Assembly (NCBI GenBank): GCA_949152475.1 | Contig: OX424556.1 | Location: 57,432,451 to 57,496,450 of the forward strand | Length of the DNA: 64,000 nucleotides | Direction of reading: 5' to 3' | Origin: Terebella lapidaria | Taxonomy: Eukaryota > Annelida > Polychaeta > Terebellida > Terebellidae | In this document: positions 25,001-37,000 of the stretch, in pieces | Numbering within the stretch: the stretch's first letter is position 1 | Layout: the number at the start of each line of letters is the position of its first letter | Position numbers and translations under genes: made by a program | Notes under the pieces: generated by a model | Seen by the model: only the letters and a program-made list of their open reading frames with translations | Told to the model about the DNA's origin: nothing | The model's database searches: none

Positions 25001-25619
25001 CATTTATTCATCAGCTGATCAGTGTTCATTCATTCAAGACAGTTGATGCAACAGTGCGGGCGATAATACCAGAATTGTGTAAAATGTGTATGTTAGTTGC
25101 AATAACATGACCTACATGTAAAATATAAACACAGTTTGAAGGTGGTGTAAACAGACTATATCAAAATATTCCTAAATATCAAATTCACCAAATATGTCAC
25201 ACTATGTACAGTGAATTACAATCATTCCACCTGCTTTTGTTGACAAAGTCACCGGCAGGACATCTGTGTATGGAATTCCTGAAGCGACATTTGTTACTTG
25301 TCCGATAACTCTCGCTTGTCGTGTGCGTATTGTTTCTGTGCTAACAAATTTTGAATTGTAGCCTACCCTTTAGCCGCAAACCGATTTACCCGCTCCAGAG
25401 CGATTGTCCAGTAACTTGGGCACTTCTGGCATGATTTAGTGCAGGGGCGCAACCACGGTGCAACAGTTGGGGGGGGGGGGGGGGGTGAAGCAACACTATA
25501 GGGCGGTCTGGGGGCATGCTCCCGGGAAATTTTGGAAATACACATGATAAATGGTGGTATTTGGTTTCATCTGATGGCTTTTTAGCATTAATTCCACACA
25601 CATATAGATCTAACATTAT
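25001..25619. other. Non-coding; G-tract repeat terminus near 25440-25500
   Basis: No gene is seen. The segment caggggcgcaaccacgg followed by a run of about 17 G resembles termini of hAT-type elements common in marine invertebrates, as do 34185-34215 and 56370-56400. This is a resemblance only. Confidence 0.35.
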
Positions 25620-26390
25620 ATCTCCCAGAAAAAAAAAAGAATTAAAAAAAAGGATGAAGGATCAAGGATCAAGGATGATCTTCATCAGGTCATCGTCTAG
25701 CAATGTGCCGTCCTTGTCGCCTAAGTGGTTGAAATGTTTGATGAGATGGGGCTTCCTGGCCTTGGCTAGAGATGGGCATCTCAGCAGGAAGTGTGTCTCT
25801 GACTCTGGCTCCAGAGCACACAGGGGGCAGGTGATAGCACTTCCCCTAGTGCTTGTCGAGCCGCCGAGCAACAGGTGCCGGAGAACAAGGAGTTTTGCAT
25901 GCACTATGGACTTCAGGACACTGAGTTTGTCTGTGTTAGGCTGTTCCCAGACAGGGTGACAACTTCTCAGAGTGCAGGCTCCTAGGTTGAGGTGCTTAAG
26001 AGTCTGTTCCTGAGATGCTTCGTCCTTGAGTTTCCACTCTCAGAAGCAGGTGAAAGTAGTAGTTCTCAAGGAGCTCATACTCTGACGGGGTCAGGATCAG
26101 GGCCTCCAGGCCATGGAGAAGTGCTGGGTGACGTAAAGATCCCAGAGCTGCATGGAAGTTTTTGGGTTGATCCCGTTCAGGCCGTGCAGTCCAGCTCCCA
26201 TCAGAGAGTAGGCTGTCTGTCTCGCTGTCTGGATCCGGGCAGCTACAGTTGGGAGGTTTGACACCTTGTTTCTGACGATTCCCAGGTGCCCTGTGACCTC
26301 AAGCTCCTTTCCGTACAGATGGAGGCTCACATCTTCAGGCTGTGCGGCTTCCTTGATGTACGGGGCGACATTTGACGCGGGATTTACTGT
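25620..26390 (-). mobile_element. Decayed LINE, reverse transcriptase C-terminal region
   Basis: Minus-strand fragments read ARIQTARQTAYSLMGAGLHG with GINPKTSMQLWDLYV, then CPLCALEPESETHFLLRCP, the Cys/His motif near the end of non-LTR reverse transcriptases. The 3' side (25665-25680) has a ggatcaa tandem tail. Stops and frame changes separate the pieces. Confidence 0.75.
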
Positions 26391-27688
26391 CAGGCATTAT
26401 TTCATTACATCTGACTTTTAACTGTCCCGTGCACATCTCACTAATCGCAAAAGGCATGATTTCTTGATTTTCATCTTGTTTGTTTTAACTATAAAACTAT
26501 CAGATGAAACAAAAATAAATATTTCATAGCGCGTCTTGATCTGTATAGAGAGAGATAATCACGCACCATTGATCTAGAGAAAAATAGGCATATTGGTCAG
26601 GCGTAACATGACACTAGAACGAAGTTTGCAGCGCTTATTTCAAGAGTTATGTACCTAGCTTAAATTCAATTTAATCCATTATATATCACTGCTGATTATT
26701 CTTTGAAACTGTATAATATAAATAAACAATATAATAACGTACATTTAAGTTATGTATAGGTGAAGTAGGATAAGTGACAGGTGTAACTGGAAATTACTTT
26801 TCAAAGTGAATACCTTTGAATGAAAAATCTTTTCATCGCATGAAATGATTCTCTTCCTTGGCAAAATTTAGCGTAATAATAGTTTGAAACACAAACGGTA
26901 ATACTTGTATTTGTAATGAACTTCATGAATCAAAAAGGCCTATGAAAAAAAAATCGCGCCCATGTTACGTCTAACAATGAGGATGACGTTATGATAACAC
27001 ATTTGGTGTCATTGTTACATCTGCATGATATAACACACCAGTTGTGATTCTTCTATCATATATCATGAATATAACAGTACTATTTTGTGGGAATCACAAG
27101 TCATAAGGTGTAGGGAAGAAGTGGATAGAGCGTGGAATACGAGAAATTGTTTGTGGAGATGTAGCCATGACTCGATGTCAACAAAATAGAGGTATCTATA
27201 TTATGTCTTCGCATAAATAATTCACTACCCACATACTTTATGACGCAGAAAATATATAATACATTAATAATGCATCTCGCTGTCCATAGATACGCTAGTA
27301 TAAAAAGTAAAACATGCAGACAAAACAGAGAATATTTCCCACATTACACACAGGTAGGCATACAAAGTCGAGATGTAATAAGGACACCAACATCAATCCA
27401 GTAAGTGAGACTCTTCGTGTCTCTGTTAACACGGACGCGAACGGCTGCACGATCCATCGTCATTCAAACCCTTCTCTACAACATACATACAGATGCTGCA
27501 CATTTTTAGTTTCAGATGAAAGAAAACCTTGTTGTTAACAACAAACACGGTGTTGAGTATATGCAGTAGAACATAAAATCCCACATTCGATTTTTTTTTA
27601 CCAAAATGCCAAGTTTTGGTAAGATGTAGCTGTCATATTTTGGCCCTTTTGGAGGGGTTAATTGTATATAGGTTTCCCCCTCTCAATT
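26391..27688. other. Non-coding, nothing recognised
   Basis: AT-rich sequence without repeated words I can match elsewhere in the window. A 74-residue ORF at 27314-27538 has no recognisable motif and is not called. Confidence 0.5.
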
Positions 27689-27774
27689 GGGGGCTCAGAA
27701 TTTAGCAAGCGCCTTGCCAAATAATGATACCGGTCTCACTATTTGGCAGGCTGCTTGCGAAATTTTGAGTCCCC
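27689..27774. repeat. Inverted repeat (hairpin), about 39-bp arms
   Basis: Left arm gggggctcagaatttagc..aaataatga pairs with right arm tcactatttggc..ttttgagtcccc with few mismatches around a 10-bp loop. A further copy of the gggggctcattatttggc word follows near 27788. It is probably a MITE remnant. Confidence 0.65.
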
Positions 27775-28155
27775 GACACAGTTTTTAGGGGGCTCATTAT
27801 TTGGCGCTACACCGGCACTCTCACCGTGTCGACGGGCACGTGGTTCGCTCAGGAAATAATGCAATGTGGGCTACCTCTGGGCCTATCCAAACTCATGCAG
27901 ACAGTAATGAAAGATTTAAAATACATTGATTAGAATAATTTAAGACGTAACATTTTGGACACGAAAGCCTCAGAAATAATATGAACTTATGTGCTTCTGT
28001 AAATATAGCATCTGTCTGGTGATATTATGTGTATAAGTGATCAGTATCTCTCATATTTATTTCAGTATTTTTGAGGTTATTTATATTTCCATTTATATCG
28101 TCTATTTTGTTGGAATTTGCCAAAACGTAACGCAAAAGATACGAAGTGTTCCAAC

Positions 28156-28497
28156 TTATGGCTGGTTTACACGATCAAACTACTTCAAACTTTCTACTTC
28201 AAACTCCCAAAAGTGAGTTTGAAATAGTTTGTTGGTGGGTGTTTACACGATCAAACTCGTCACATCAACTACATCAAACTCTATCAAACTCCAGTTTACA
28301 CAGTCAAACTTGTTATACACTTCAATGTCAAGAGTTTCAAAGTGAAAATCATGTTTTTCCTAAATTGGATATGGACACGAGCTTGAATAGCTTGTCTGAA
28401 TGACTGAGTTTTATCAAACTTGTGGTGGAGTTTGAAGTAGTTTGACGTAGTTTGAAGTAAAAGTTTGAAGTAGTTTGATCATGTAAACCAGGCTTCA
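28156..28497. mobile_element. MITE-like element with 45-bp terminal inverted repeats
   Basis: The left end ggctggtttacacgatcaaa and right end tttgatcatgtaaaccaggc are inverted copies, each continuing into repeated cttcaaactac-type words. The centre is rich in CAAACT direct repeats. No coding capacity and no clear target duplication. Confidence 0.75.
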
Positions 28498-29029
28498 GAC
28501 ATTGGCAAATAACACCTTTTATATTTAGCTATTTATATGCCAATGTTGCACCGATTATTAACATTAATTTTTTTATTCCTATCGTTATATGCTGTGGAAG
28601 AGATGTCTAAATTGATGCACGAGTCTTATTGAACATTGCACAAAGAAAGGCACTATCGAAAAGACAAGAAAATAATAGCCATTGTCCTATAGATGATTTT
28701 TTTTCAGAATATTTTCAATGGGTAAATTGAGGCGAATATGTGGTGCTTTCCTCAAAAATCATCGCGTAACTTGCAGTACCGGTTTAGCTGCAGTATGACG
28801 GTCGATATGTACAACTACAATGACGTGTATTATATTATGATCATGAACAACAGAATTTTCAATATGCATGCACTGACAATGCTGACGGCAATTGACTTTC
28901 ACTACTTCTACAAATTAACTACACATTTCAATATTATATTTCAAAGAGCATCGATATTTGGAATATTATGTGGGATTGCCTTTTTCTTGCAATGTCTGCA
29001 GTCTGAGAAATTTTCTTCCAAAGGCAAAA
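28498..29029. other. Non-coding, nothing recognised
   Basis: No match to other parts of the window. The 99-codon ORF here lacks any family signature. Confidence 0.5.
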
Positions 29030-29830
29030 CACCTTAATAAAATCCCATAAAGTAAGTGAGGATGCATGAGAATATGATATAATGTTTTGAGATGGGCGAG
29101 CTGGCGGGCGGCCTAGGTAAGTTGTGTTGGGGACCTTCGAGAGGACTGTACCACCCAGAGAGTGAAGTTGTACAGGAGGTTGGGTCTTGTTTGTGACGGA
29201 CATGATGTAGCACTTGTGACAGATGTACCACTGATGTGGGCTGTTCGGGTCTCTCTGTAGGGCGTGTTGATCCTCATTGCTCTGTAGAGCGAGCAGTCAT
29301 AGATCTGCAGACAGCCAGACTTCAAATGTTATACATGTTGTGGCAGGTTGTTGATGTATAGAGGAACAGAAGAGGATCCATGACTGTTCCTCGTTGTACT
29401 CCTGATTCCACATGGTTGCTGTCTGACACCACTCTGCTACCACTTGTTGTTGCCGGTTCTTCAGGAAGCAGGTGCATAGATCCGTGTATTCCGTAGTGAT
29501 CCAGTTTAGTGAGTAGTTTATTGTGTGGAACAGCATCGAATGCTTTGCTGAAGTCGAATATCACGAGAACAGCTGGGACTAGCTTGCTCCAAAATGACGC
29601 TAGGTCATGTAGAGTGATCAGGATTTGGCTCTGATCAGTAGAGTCATTGTTTTTTTTTCCGGAATCTAAATTGTCTGACGGTCAGATTTGAGAGGTTAAC
29701 AAAGTGATTTCGTATGTTCCTTCAGGATCCTATTGGGGGTACTGCCTGCATGGACTGTCTGCATGACTTAGATACTCTGACACCTGCATGAAGGAGTTTC
29801 ACCACATCTTCCATTCATATTCTCAATGAT
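29030..29830 (-). mobile_element. Decayed LINE reverse transcriptase (CR1/Jockey-like)
   Basis: Minus strand reads DQSQILITLHDLASFW, then FDFSKAFDAVPHNKLLTKLD, HYGIHG, SGVQRGTVMDPLLFLY and, in another frame, MSVTNKTQPPVQLHSLGG and NTTYLG. These are consecutive non-LTR reverse-transcriptase blocks. The catalytic YxDD block is lost and the frame breaks repeatedly, so it is inactive. Confidence 0.8.
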
Positions 29831-29954
29831 GGTATTGGGGCACTAGGTAGGCCACTCAATTTAGGGCTATAGAGTCAACCTTCTTTGGTGAACACGAAAC
29901 GGAAGTGGTCATTGAGTATTTGGGCCTTTGCCTATATAGGTCATTATATAGACA

Positions 29955-30655
29955 ATTGTGGCGATTTTGCCCAAAGATCGCGGCAGGAGTCTTTGCAAAA
30001 CACTAACCAGTTTTACGGCCTATTTTTAGATCGCTCTAGTTCGGAGCGTGCGTTGCCCAGCAACGCACTGTACTCAATCGCGCCCAGTAAACTATAACAA
30101 TGGTTTGACCTAGTCTCTCCACCCGCCTCTTGGCTCGATATATACGCGAACGTTTGCTTGGTCTGTGAGATTGTCCCAGAGCAAGCCAAGAGGCAGGACG
30201 AGAGGCTCACCATGAGCTTTACGTCCCTGTGTCTTGGGTAAGGCCCACGCGGGCCCTGGGGACGATTCCATTGGGAGCCCAGGTGGGGGAGACCGTTGCT
30301 GACTCGGGGGCTCACGCCCTGTGGATCACCAGTTTCTTTCCACCTGGGGTGGTATGACACAGGCTCTGGCAGACCGTCGGGCTGGCTCAGAGTTCCATCT
30401 CTGTGACAGTGCCTTCGGCGAGGCCGGCAAGCAACATGCCCACGTGTACGGGTTCCGTTGTGCCGCTCCCATGGCATCTCGGGCTCTACATAAGGCTACA
30501 TTACCATAACTATGTAATATGCATGTTGTAGTTAAGGAGTTGGTGAGATGCATGTGTTATGTCGTAGTGTATGACGGCCGGACTCGTTCCGGGCTGACTG
30601 TACCTGGTTGTAGAGTTCCGTAGAGTAGTGCCGGACGCCCTGTAGCGGGCGCCCG
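29955..30655 (+). mobile_element. Unclassified repeat A, paired with repeat B at 31871
   Basis: It shares gcgattttgcccaaagat at its left side, ggggacgattccattg, gggggctcacgcccctg-like words and cctggttgta with 31871-32518, same orientation. The sequence is GC-rich. ORFs here on both strands lack family features. Its class is unknown. Confidence 0.6.
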
Positions 30656-30672
30656 CCGAACTACCTGGTTTT

Positions 30673-30810
30673 ACAATATTACCTGGTTTTTCGAGTATGT
30701 GACCTGATATTTGCCCGAGATCCTCAGTATTAGCCCGAGGCCGAAGGCCGAGGGCAAATTCCGGGATCAAGGGCAAATATCGGGGCATATGCTGGAAAAA
30801 CCAGGTGATG
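30673..30810. repeat. Foldback element 5' of RAD9
   Basis: Left arm acctggtttttcgagtatgt..gatatttgccc and right arm gggcaaatatc..ctggaaaaaccaggt are inverted copies of about 42 bp around a 50-bp centre. The word atatttgccct recurs three times at 30945-30980, so the RAD9 upstream region is partly repeat-derived. Confidence 0.75.
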
Positions 30811-30844
30811 TGTTCATTATACCGGTATACCGTGAAAAGCATAT

Positions 30845-30847
<3 letters not shown>

Positions 30848-30878
<31 letters not shown>
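30848..30878. repeat. (TG)n microsatellite upstream of RAD9
   Basis: About 15 TG units, some 180 bp before the RAD9 start codon. Confidence 0.95.
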
Positions 30879-31054
30879 GTTATGGCAACGTCATTCGATG
30901 CACATGAGCGATCGTTGACAGCGGACACGATACCGGCCAGTATATTTGCCCTGATATTTGCCCTCGTATTTGCCCTCGTACATACAAATTTATACATCTC
31001 AACGAGTCAATCGAAATGCCCCTTCAGGAACTCCATAGTAGATCCGATGTAAAC

Positions 31055-31088
31055 ATGAAATGTGTTATACCGGGGGCTAATGTCAAAA
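31055..31088 (+). CDS. RAD9: RAD9 exon 1 (start codon)
   Basis: ATG in context taaacATGA; 34 nt encode [11 protein letters not shown], close to the invariant RAD9 N-terminus. Donor AAAA|gtatgg, phase 1. The ATG reading frame continues past this point, but its residues no longer resemble RAD9, so the donor is preferred. Confidence 0.85.
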
Positions 31089-34000
31089 GTATGGATATTT
31101 TTTGTAAACTGTACTCAACTGGTAGAATTGAATTCCATGACACTTTGTGTAAAACATGCGTCAATTTCTTATTGGATCTATCTCATGCAATTGGTGCATG
31201 TCTTGGTGGGCGATATTATCAGAATTATGGCGCTACTTTTAATGCTGCGTTCCATTCAGCCTGAGCGACGCGGAACTCGGGCTGCGTTCCATTGAGCTCG
31301 TGTTCACCGTACGTGTTTTCGACTTGATTTACCGAATGCACGAATGGAGTAGTTCAGCCCAATAACACCCGTGAATATTGCTTTCGAAAGAGAGAGGATT
31401 CCACATGTTCCATTGGTTGTCAAATTCCACTCACACCACTGGAGATCAAAATGCATCCTCGTGGAGGCAGTGGGCAGTGGTCCGTTGTTCGTCTGACAAA
31501 TAATTTTTTTTTGCCATGATGAATTCTTCTGAAAATATACTAAAACATTTCTTCGGCTCATACCCTGATGTTTCCTTTTCCGATTCAATCGTTTTTGGTC
31601 AATTTTGGTGGCCATTTTCTCAAAAACTGTCTGATCAGTTTTGAGATTTTTTTCTCAAAACCTTCCCGCAACGTACCTCTATGACGTGAATTGGCGGTCA
31701 TTGCCCTTGAATTGGCGGTCTGCCTGTGGCGGCCATATTGATTTTTTGATGGGTCGGCGAAAAACAGAGTAAACTCCTTGAACACTTCCAAGATAGAGCT
31801 TAAGTATTGGCACATTCAGTGGGGAAAAATATTATGATTTGAATGGTGACCTTGAATTTCACCTTCAATGACCTGTAGCGATTTTGCCCAAAGATTGCGA
31901 TAGGAATTTCGGCCGTTTCTGTACACCATACCTGTTTTGGTTGCTTCACATTCGAAGCTCGTGTGTCTCCTTGAAGACGCATTGTCTGTTATCACTCCAC
32001 TACACTGTTTCAGTGGCTGTGACGTCACCCCCTCCGGGTCTAGTGCGCTACTAGCTTCCATCTCGCTTTCTTTGAGTTGTCTCAGAGCTGTCAAGGCGAG
32101 AGGATGACGGTGAGCACGGCCATGTGCTCCTCGTCCTCTTTGTCTGGCTAGAGGTTCCTTCTGGACCCCGGGGACAATTCCAATTGAGGGCCCAGGAGGG
32201 GGGCTACTTTGATCCGGGGGCTCATGCCCCCATGGACCATCCCAGGTCTGTCATCCTGGGATGCTGCGTACAGGCATGGCAGATCATCGGGCTATCCGGG
32301 GTTCTATCTATCCGGGGCCGGCCAGGCACACGCCCATGTGCTCGTGTATCGGAATGTACATGATTGAGGTGATGCAATATCTGAGTGATGTATCGAGCCG
32401 GACTCATTAGGCAGACTATTACCTGGTTGTACTTAAGTAATTATGACGCCTGTCATGACTGTGCCCGAGGTGCAGGGCGTTTGCGACCTAGGTAGCAGGC
32501 ATCAAACGTTACACTAGGAAGGTCAAAACGCCTTTGTCAAAAGAAATGATGATTTTTGTCTTTGGCGGCCATTTTCTCAAAATCTGTTCAGACAATTGAC
32601 CTATCCCAAAGCCAGTTTGTCCTAGTCTTTTTACGTCATTTCCGACGTATTCTGCAAAACGTTAATATTGGCCAAAGAGAAGTTTTCTGACGTATTTTGT
32701 GAAACTCGGACAACTTTTGGGGGTATTTGGGATAGGTCATTTCCCCTCAAAAGCATGCATAACATTCTTCTTATGTAACTTCTTGATTTATTTTGTTGCC
32801 ATTGAATTAACGGGGCGGCCATTTTGATTTTTTGACAATAGAGTTGAAGATCAGTGTCACAATTTGTTTTTTGGAAAATCAATACTCTGTGCAATTCTCA
32901 TGATTTGCCGGTAAGCTACAACAACCTTGGTACTATGTTCGGGTTTTGTGACGGTAAACAAATCTAAAATATGTAAATTGCTTCATGGTTCTCATCACGC
33001 AAAACTGGTTTGGGGGCTGCCGTTTTGGTCGTGTGTTGAACTCGGCATGGAAATTGTGGACCGAGTTCTCCAGTGTTGAACGGGTAAATACAACATCATG
33101 AGTTGAATGGAATGTTCTTCATCACTGGAAAAGTCGGAAAAACAATGAACACCAGCCCAATGGAACACATCAATATCCACTTCCTACTGGAATTACCGAC
33201 CTGTGGCGAAAACAAGCTACCGGGTATAATGCTACCAAATACATTACAAATACATACATGTACATACCTTTGTTACCCTCCCTCGTCTGGAAAGATTGTC
33301 TCCAGTTTGGAGATATCACCTATCCCATTGTATATGCAAATCTCTGGCAAGTTTAGTTTAGTTTGTATACTGGTACTGTGATAGATTGTATAATATATCA
33401 TGATCTATGTCACTCACTAAACAAATCTCATATCGATATTAACCTCTGATTGCTAGGTCGATTTCTTAGCGAGTCCCCATTCGCCAACCACACATGAAAT
33501 GTGGGTGAACTGAAACTAAAACGAAATTAGCCGGTTCGTTAGGACCCTGTGCTGGTAATGGTGGTTACCTGAGCAGTTCGCCCTGTGTGTGGTAACGTCA
33601 TTGTGACGGTCCACTGCCTCCTAGTTCACTGTTGTTTTTGGCAAGCTCAAGTCAACAACAAGACACTCTTCACCCGAACTTTCTCCTGAACATGTTTTTG
33701 AGTCTTTGAGTTTTTCTACTTTTCGATGGAAAAAGTCGCCTGATAAACAGTGTGCGAAGTGTGGACACTTCCTCGCTCCTGCAGACATGGATTCACACGA
33801 TCGATGTGCCATTAAAATTTTTTTGGGGGGAGGGGGGGGGACAAGCCAGTATCCAGCTCTGATGAACTGTCCGGGTCTTGGGATCTTACTTCGTGGGAGC
33901 GGCTGTTTCCTGGGGAATCTGCTGTGGACACAGCGGGGGGATTCCCGCTTTGTATCGCCCCCTGGCACACATTCTGTGGAGGGCAGGGGCCCCATGGTGG

Positions 34001-37000
34001 ATGCATAGAATGGACCGTCTGACTTTGGTAAAGTACAGCTATCAGACAGCCTTGTGGACGTCTTCATGGCTAGTTAACTGCAGCTGGTCATCGATCAGCA
34101 CCGTGACCATGACTCTGTCGCCCATTCTAATCAGCCCGAGGAATCGTCAGTTGTTCCTCTCTCTCGACCATTGCAGGCCAGGGCCGTAGGACGGGGGGGT
34201 GCGTTGGGTGCGAATGCACCCCCTAAAATTCAGAAGAAAAAAATCGTAGATTGGAAAAAAAAATGAGGATTGGTTATTTAATTCAAGTTCTGCAGAGGAA
34301 GTGTTTTTCAGCCCAAATTACTGTAATTGTTTGTTGCTCTGTTATAGTTTATGACTCTTGTGCCTGTCATATTTGAGGCTCTCTACCACGGTTCTCAATT
34401 CTCAAATATGTACAGGCATGGTTCCGCAGCAAGGGCTGGGTTGTGTGATGGCAGACAATCCACGTGCAATTAACGCTAGGGCTCCTTACGTATCATAACA
34501 TCCACGCAAATTAATGAAGACCTGATAATATATGTAGGCCTACATCGCTCTTATTTAACATCTTAGCTCTCAACTCATAAATAGAGCCAGATTCCGATAT
34601 CCTATATGAGTTTTGGTTTGTCTTTTGGAGCTTTCTCCCCCGTTCATGTCTGTTAAGTCCCAGCGTATAGTATTGTGTTTTCATTTAAATGGTAAATTGA
34701 TGTCTGACATTTATTCCATCCAGTATTTTAATGGGTATGTCCATTTAGCATCCTGCACCATTACCAGAAACAAATATATCTATCTTTAAATATCAAACAG
34801 AATTAACCACGCTTGTGCATGGAATACACCAGGTCCTTGCATCTTTGCGTTAACACTGAAATACTCGTGCAGTTTCTCGCAGCTACCATCCAGTGGAGAT
34901 GCCACGTGATTTTGACTGCCTGTCCTCCAGCCATGAGGACTGCTTCAGGGACTGGGTGTATGAATAGAGGCATTCTGACTAAGATTACAATCATTACTAC
35001 AGGGAGGAACTTGATCGCTACTGCCGTTACGGCCGTTCCACTTGTGAAGTCCATGACAACTAGGGCCGTAGGGGTGACTGGGTTGACTGTGCTAACCATG
35101 GAGACTACTCTCGGGACTCATGGGACTACCGCCCAGCCATCATGACAGGTCTCGCTCTGACAACCGTGACTCCAGACCTGCTTCGTCAGATCGTTCTAGC
35201 AGGTTGGACCTTGATCGTTCCTGGGAGAATCACTCGGCTGACACCTCTTCCATCCTCAATCCAGATCCTTCCATTTATTTTGTGTCTTCTGTCCCTCCTT
35301 CCAAAAAGCCACATATATGGCTCGTCCAGCCAGATCCATTGATACTGTCACGACCAAGGCCGCTTTTAATTTGGGTGATGAGATCTTTGCCCAGGTCAGG
35401 CGCTGGGTCCAGGAGGCCTTTCCAGATCTCATCGACAAGCCTTAGGTGAAGGATTTACACTTCTCGTCTCTCGAGGAGAATACTCAACCCTAGACGGGAT
35501 TCTTCCAAACCGGACATCTGCTTCCCTTGGTCTCACCTCCCTGGGGCCTGCTGCCAGTCGATACTTCGTAATGACAAGTTCGTCTCACCATTTCAAGGAC
35601 AGCTCAACACTACCAGACCCCGAGAGTCGTCGAACACCCTGGAGGCAGCGGTGGTAAATGAGGACCTTCCTGTCATCGTCCCTGGGCTCAAGGACGATGA
35701 TGTTTGGGCAACACTCTCAGACTCCGTAGCTGGGAATCATACACATGCTGTGTTCAGGTTGTGGCCAACTCTATGGACTGACTTTGTGGCCTACTCAGTC
35801 GTCAGGTGGAACATCTCGTTCCTGACTCTGCCATTGACGACATGGAATCTGACCCAGATGCCTCAGTTTAAGTCTCCGTTGCCGACATTATACAGATCAA
35901 ATGGACATTGTCCTCAGTGAATAAGTGTGTGAGTGTCGGACCGATTACTGAGAAATCTCAAGTCAAGTGGACTAACGTGGCCTTGCATCGTAGGGATGCA
36001 TTCCACAGCATGCTAAGGAAGACTTCTTCCAAGCACTCGAATGCACAAAGCTTTGTGTGTTTTTCGGCATTCCCAGGAAAAAAAGTCCGCTGTGGCACCG
36101 TCACAGTTCAAGATCCCCAAGGTCTGCAAGGCTGGGGAGTTTTAGAAGCACTCCTGATGTGACACAGACACTCTCACAGATCCAGCCTTCAGATGTATTC
36201 TCCATGGGATCTCGTCTGCATGCCTTCTGGCAAGTTTGGGATACAGATTTTGAGGACAGTCTAATGACCACAATCCTGTGGCAAGGGTACCAGATCCTGT
36301 TAGGTCAGGTGCCTCCCCTCCCCAACCCCCCCCCCCCCCCCATTCCTGTAGCATTAGCAGCCTATGCTCCAGGGATGAAAACATTCTGGTTCTGGACAGA
36401 CCCAATTCTCCTGTCATTTTCCTGTTTCTGCAGCTGGTTGTTCGTTGTCCCAAAGTTGACTGGGGACTGGCATCCCGTCATAGACTTAAGCCCCCTCAAC
36501 AAGTTCATCACCAAGAAGCTGTTCTCGGTGGAGTGTTCTTGTATCGTCCTGCTTTCCCTGCACAAAGGGGATTGGATGACCTCCATAGTATCTCAAGGAT
36601 GCGTACTTCCACATCCCGATCATCTATCCTCAGAGTCCTTCCTACACTCCCAGTGAGTCGACTTCAGGTGACCACCATTATCAGCACAGGTTCTTAACAG
36701 ACCCGCTCATTCATTTTAGTGTTAGGTCACTCACATGTCATTGTGTGGTTGTTGAATGATCGCTCGCCTAACAAATTGACCCCATAATCAGAGGTTAGTA
36801 CCGGTATATATAGTATAAAAATAAAAATTAATTTAGAACATATGATTTTTCAGTTTTTGGAAAGTCCATTCATTCTCTGTCCAGGATAGGAGAGGAGTTG
36901 TATATCGAGCCTCTGGAACATGGGGTGAGTCTGTTTTGATATAAATTATATGCACACCGAAATGCCTCCAAGGCTTCTTTAGGGTTTGACGTCTAGTTTC

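Larger units (their letters stand above)
31570..32937 (-). mobile_element. Reverse H2 fragment interrupted by repeat B and a MITE
   Basis: H2 sequence in reverse (ggtggccattttctcaaaaa, ttgacctt..caatgacct) stops at 31870 and resumes at about 32519 (aaggtcaaaacg), then ends with the H2 terminus ccggtaagctaca near 32912. Repeat B (31871-32518) and a MITE (32597-32739) lie inside. Confidence 0.7.

Noticed and set aside
25516..25959. 147-residue plus-strand ORF
   Set aside because: It is the antisense of a decayed LINE, whose minus-strand translation has clear family motifs.
36714..36752. Candidate RAD9 exon 2 (ttttag acceptor, LGHSHVIV)
   Set aside because: It is part of the DIRS inverted terminal repeat, and the residues do not continue as RAD9.
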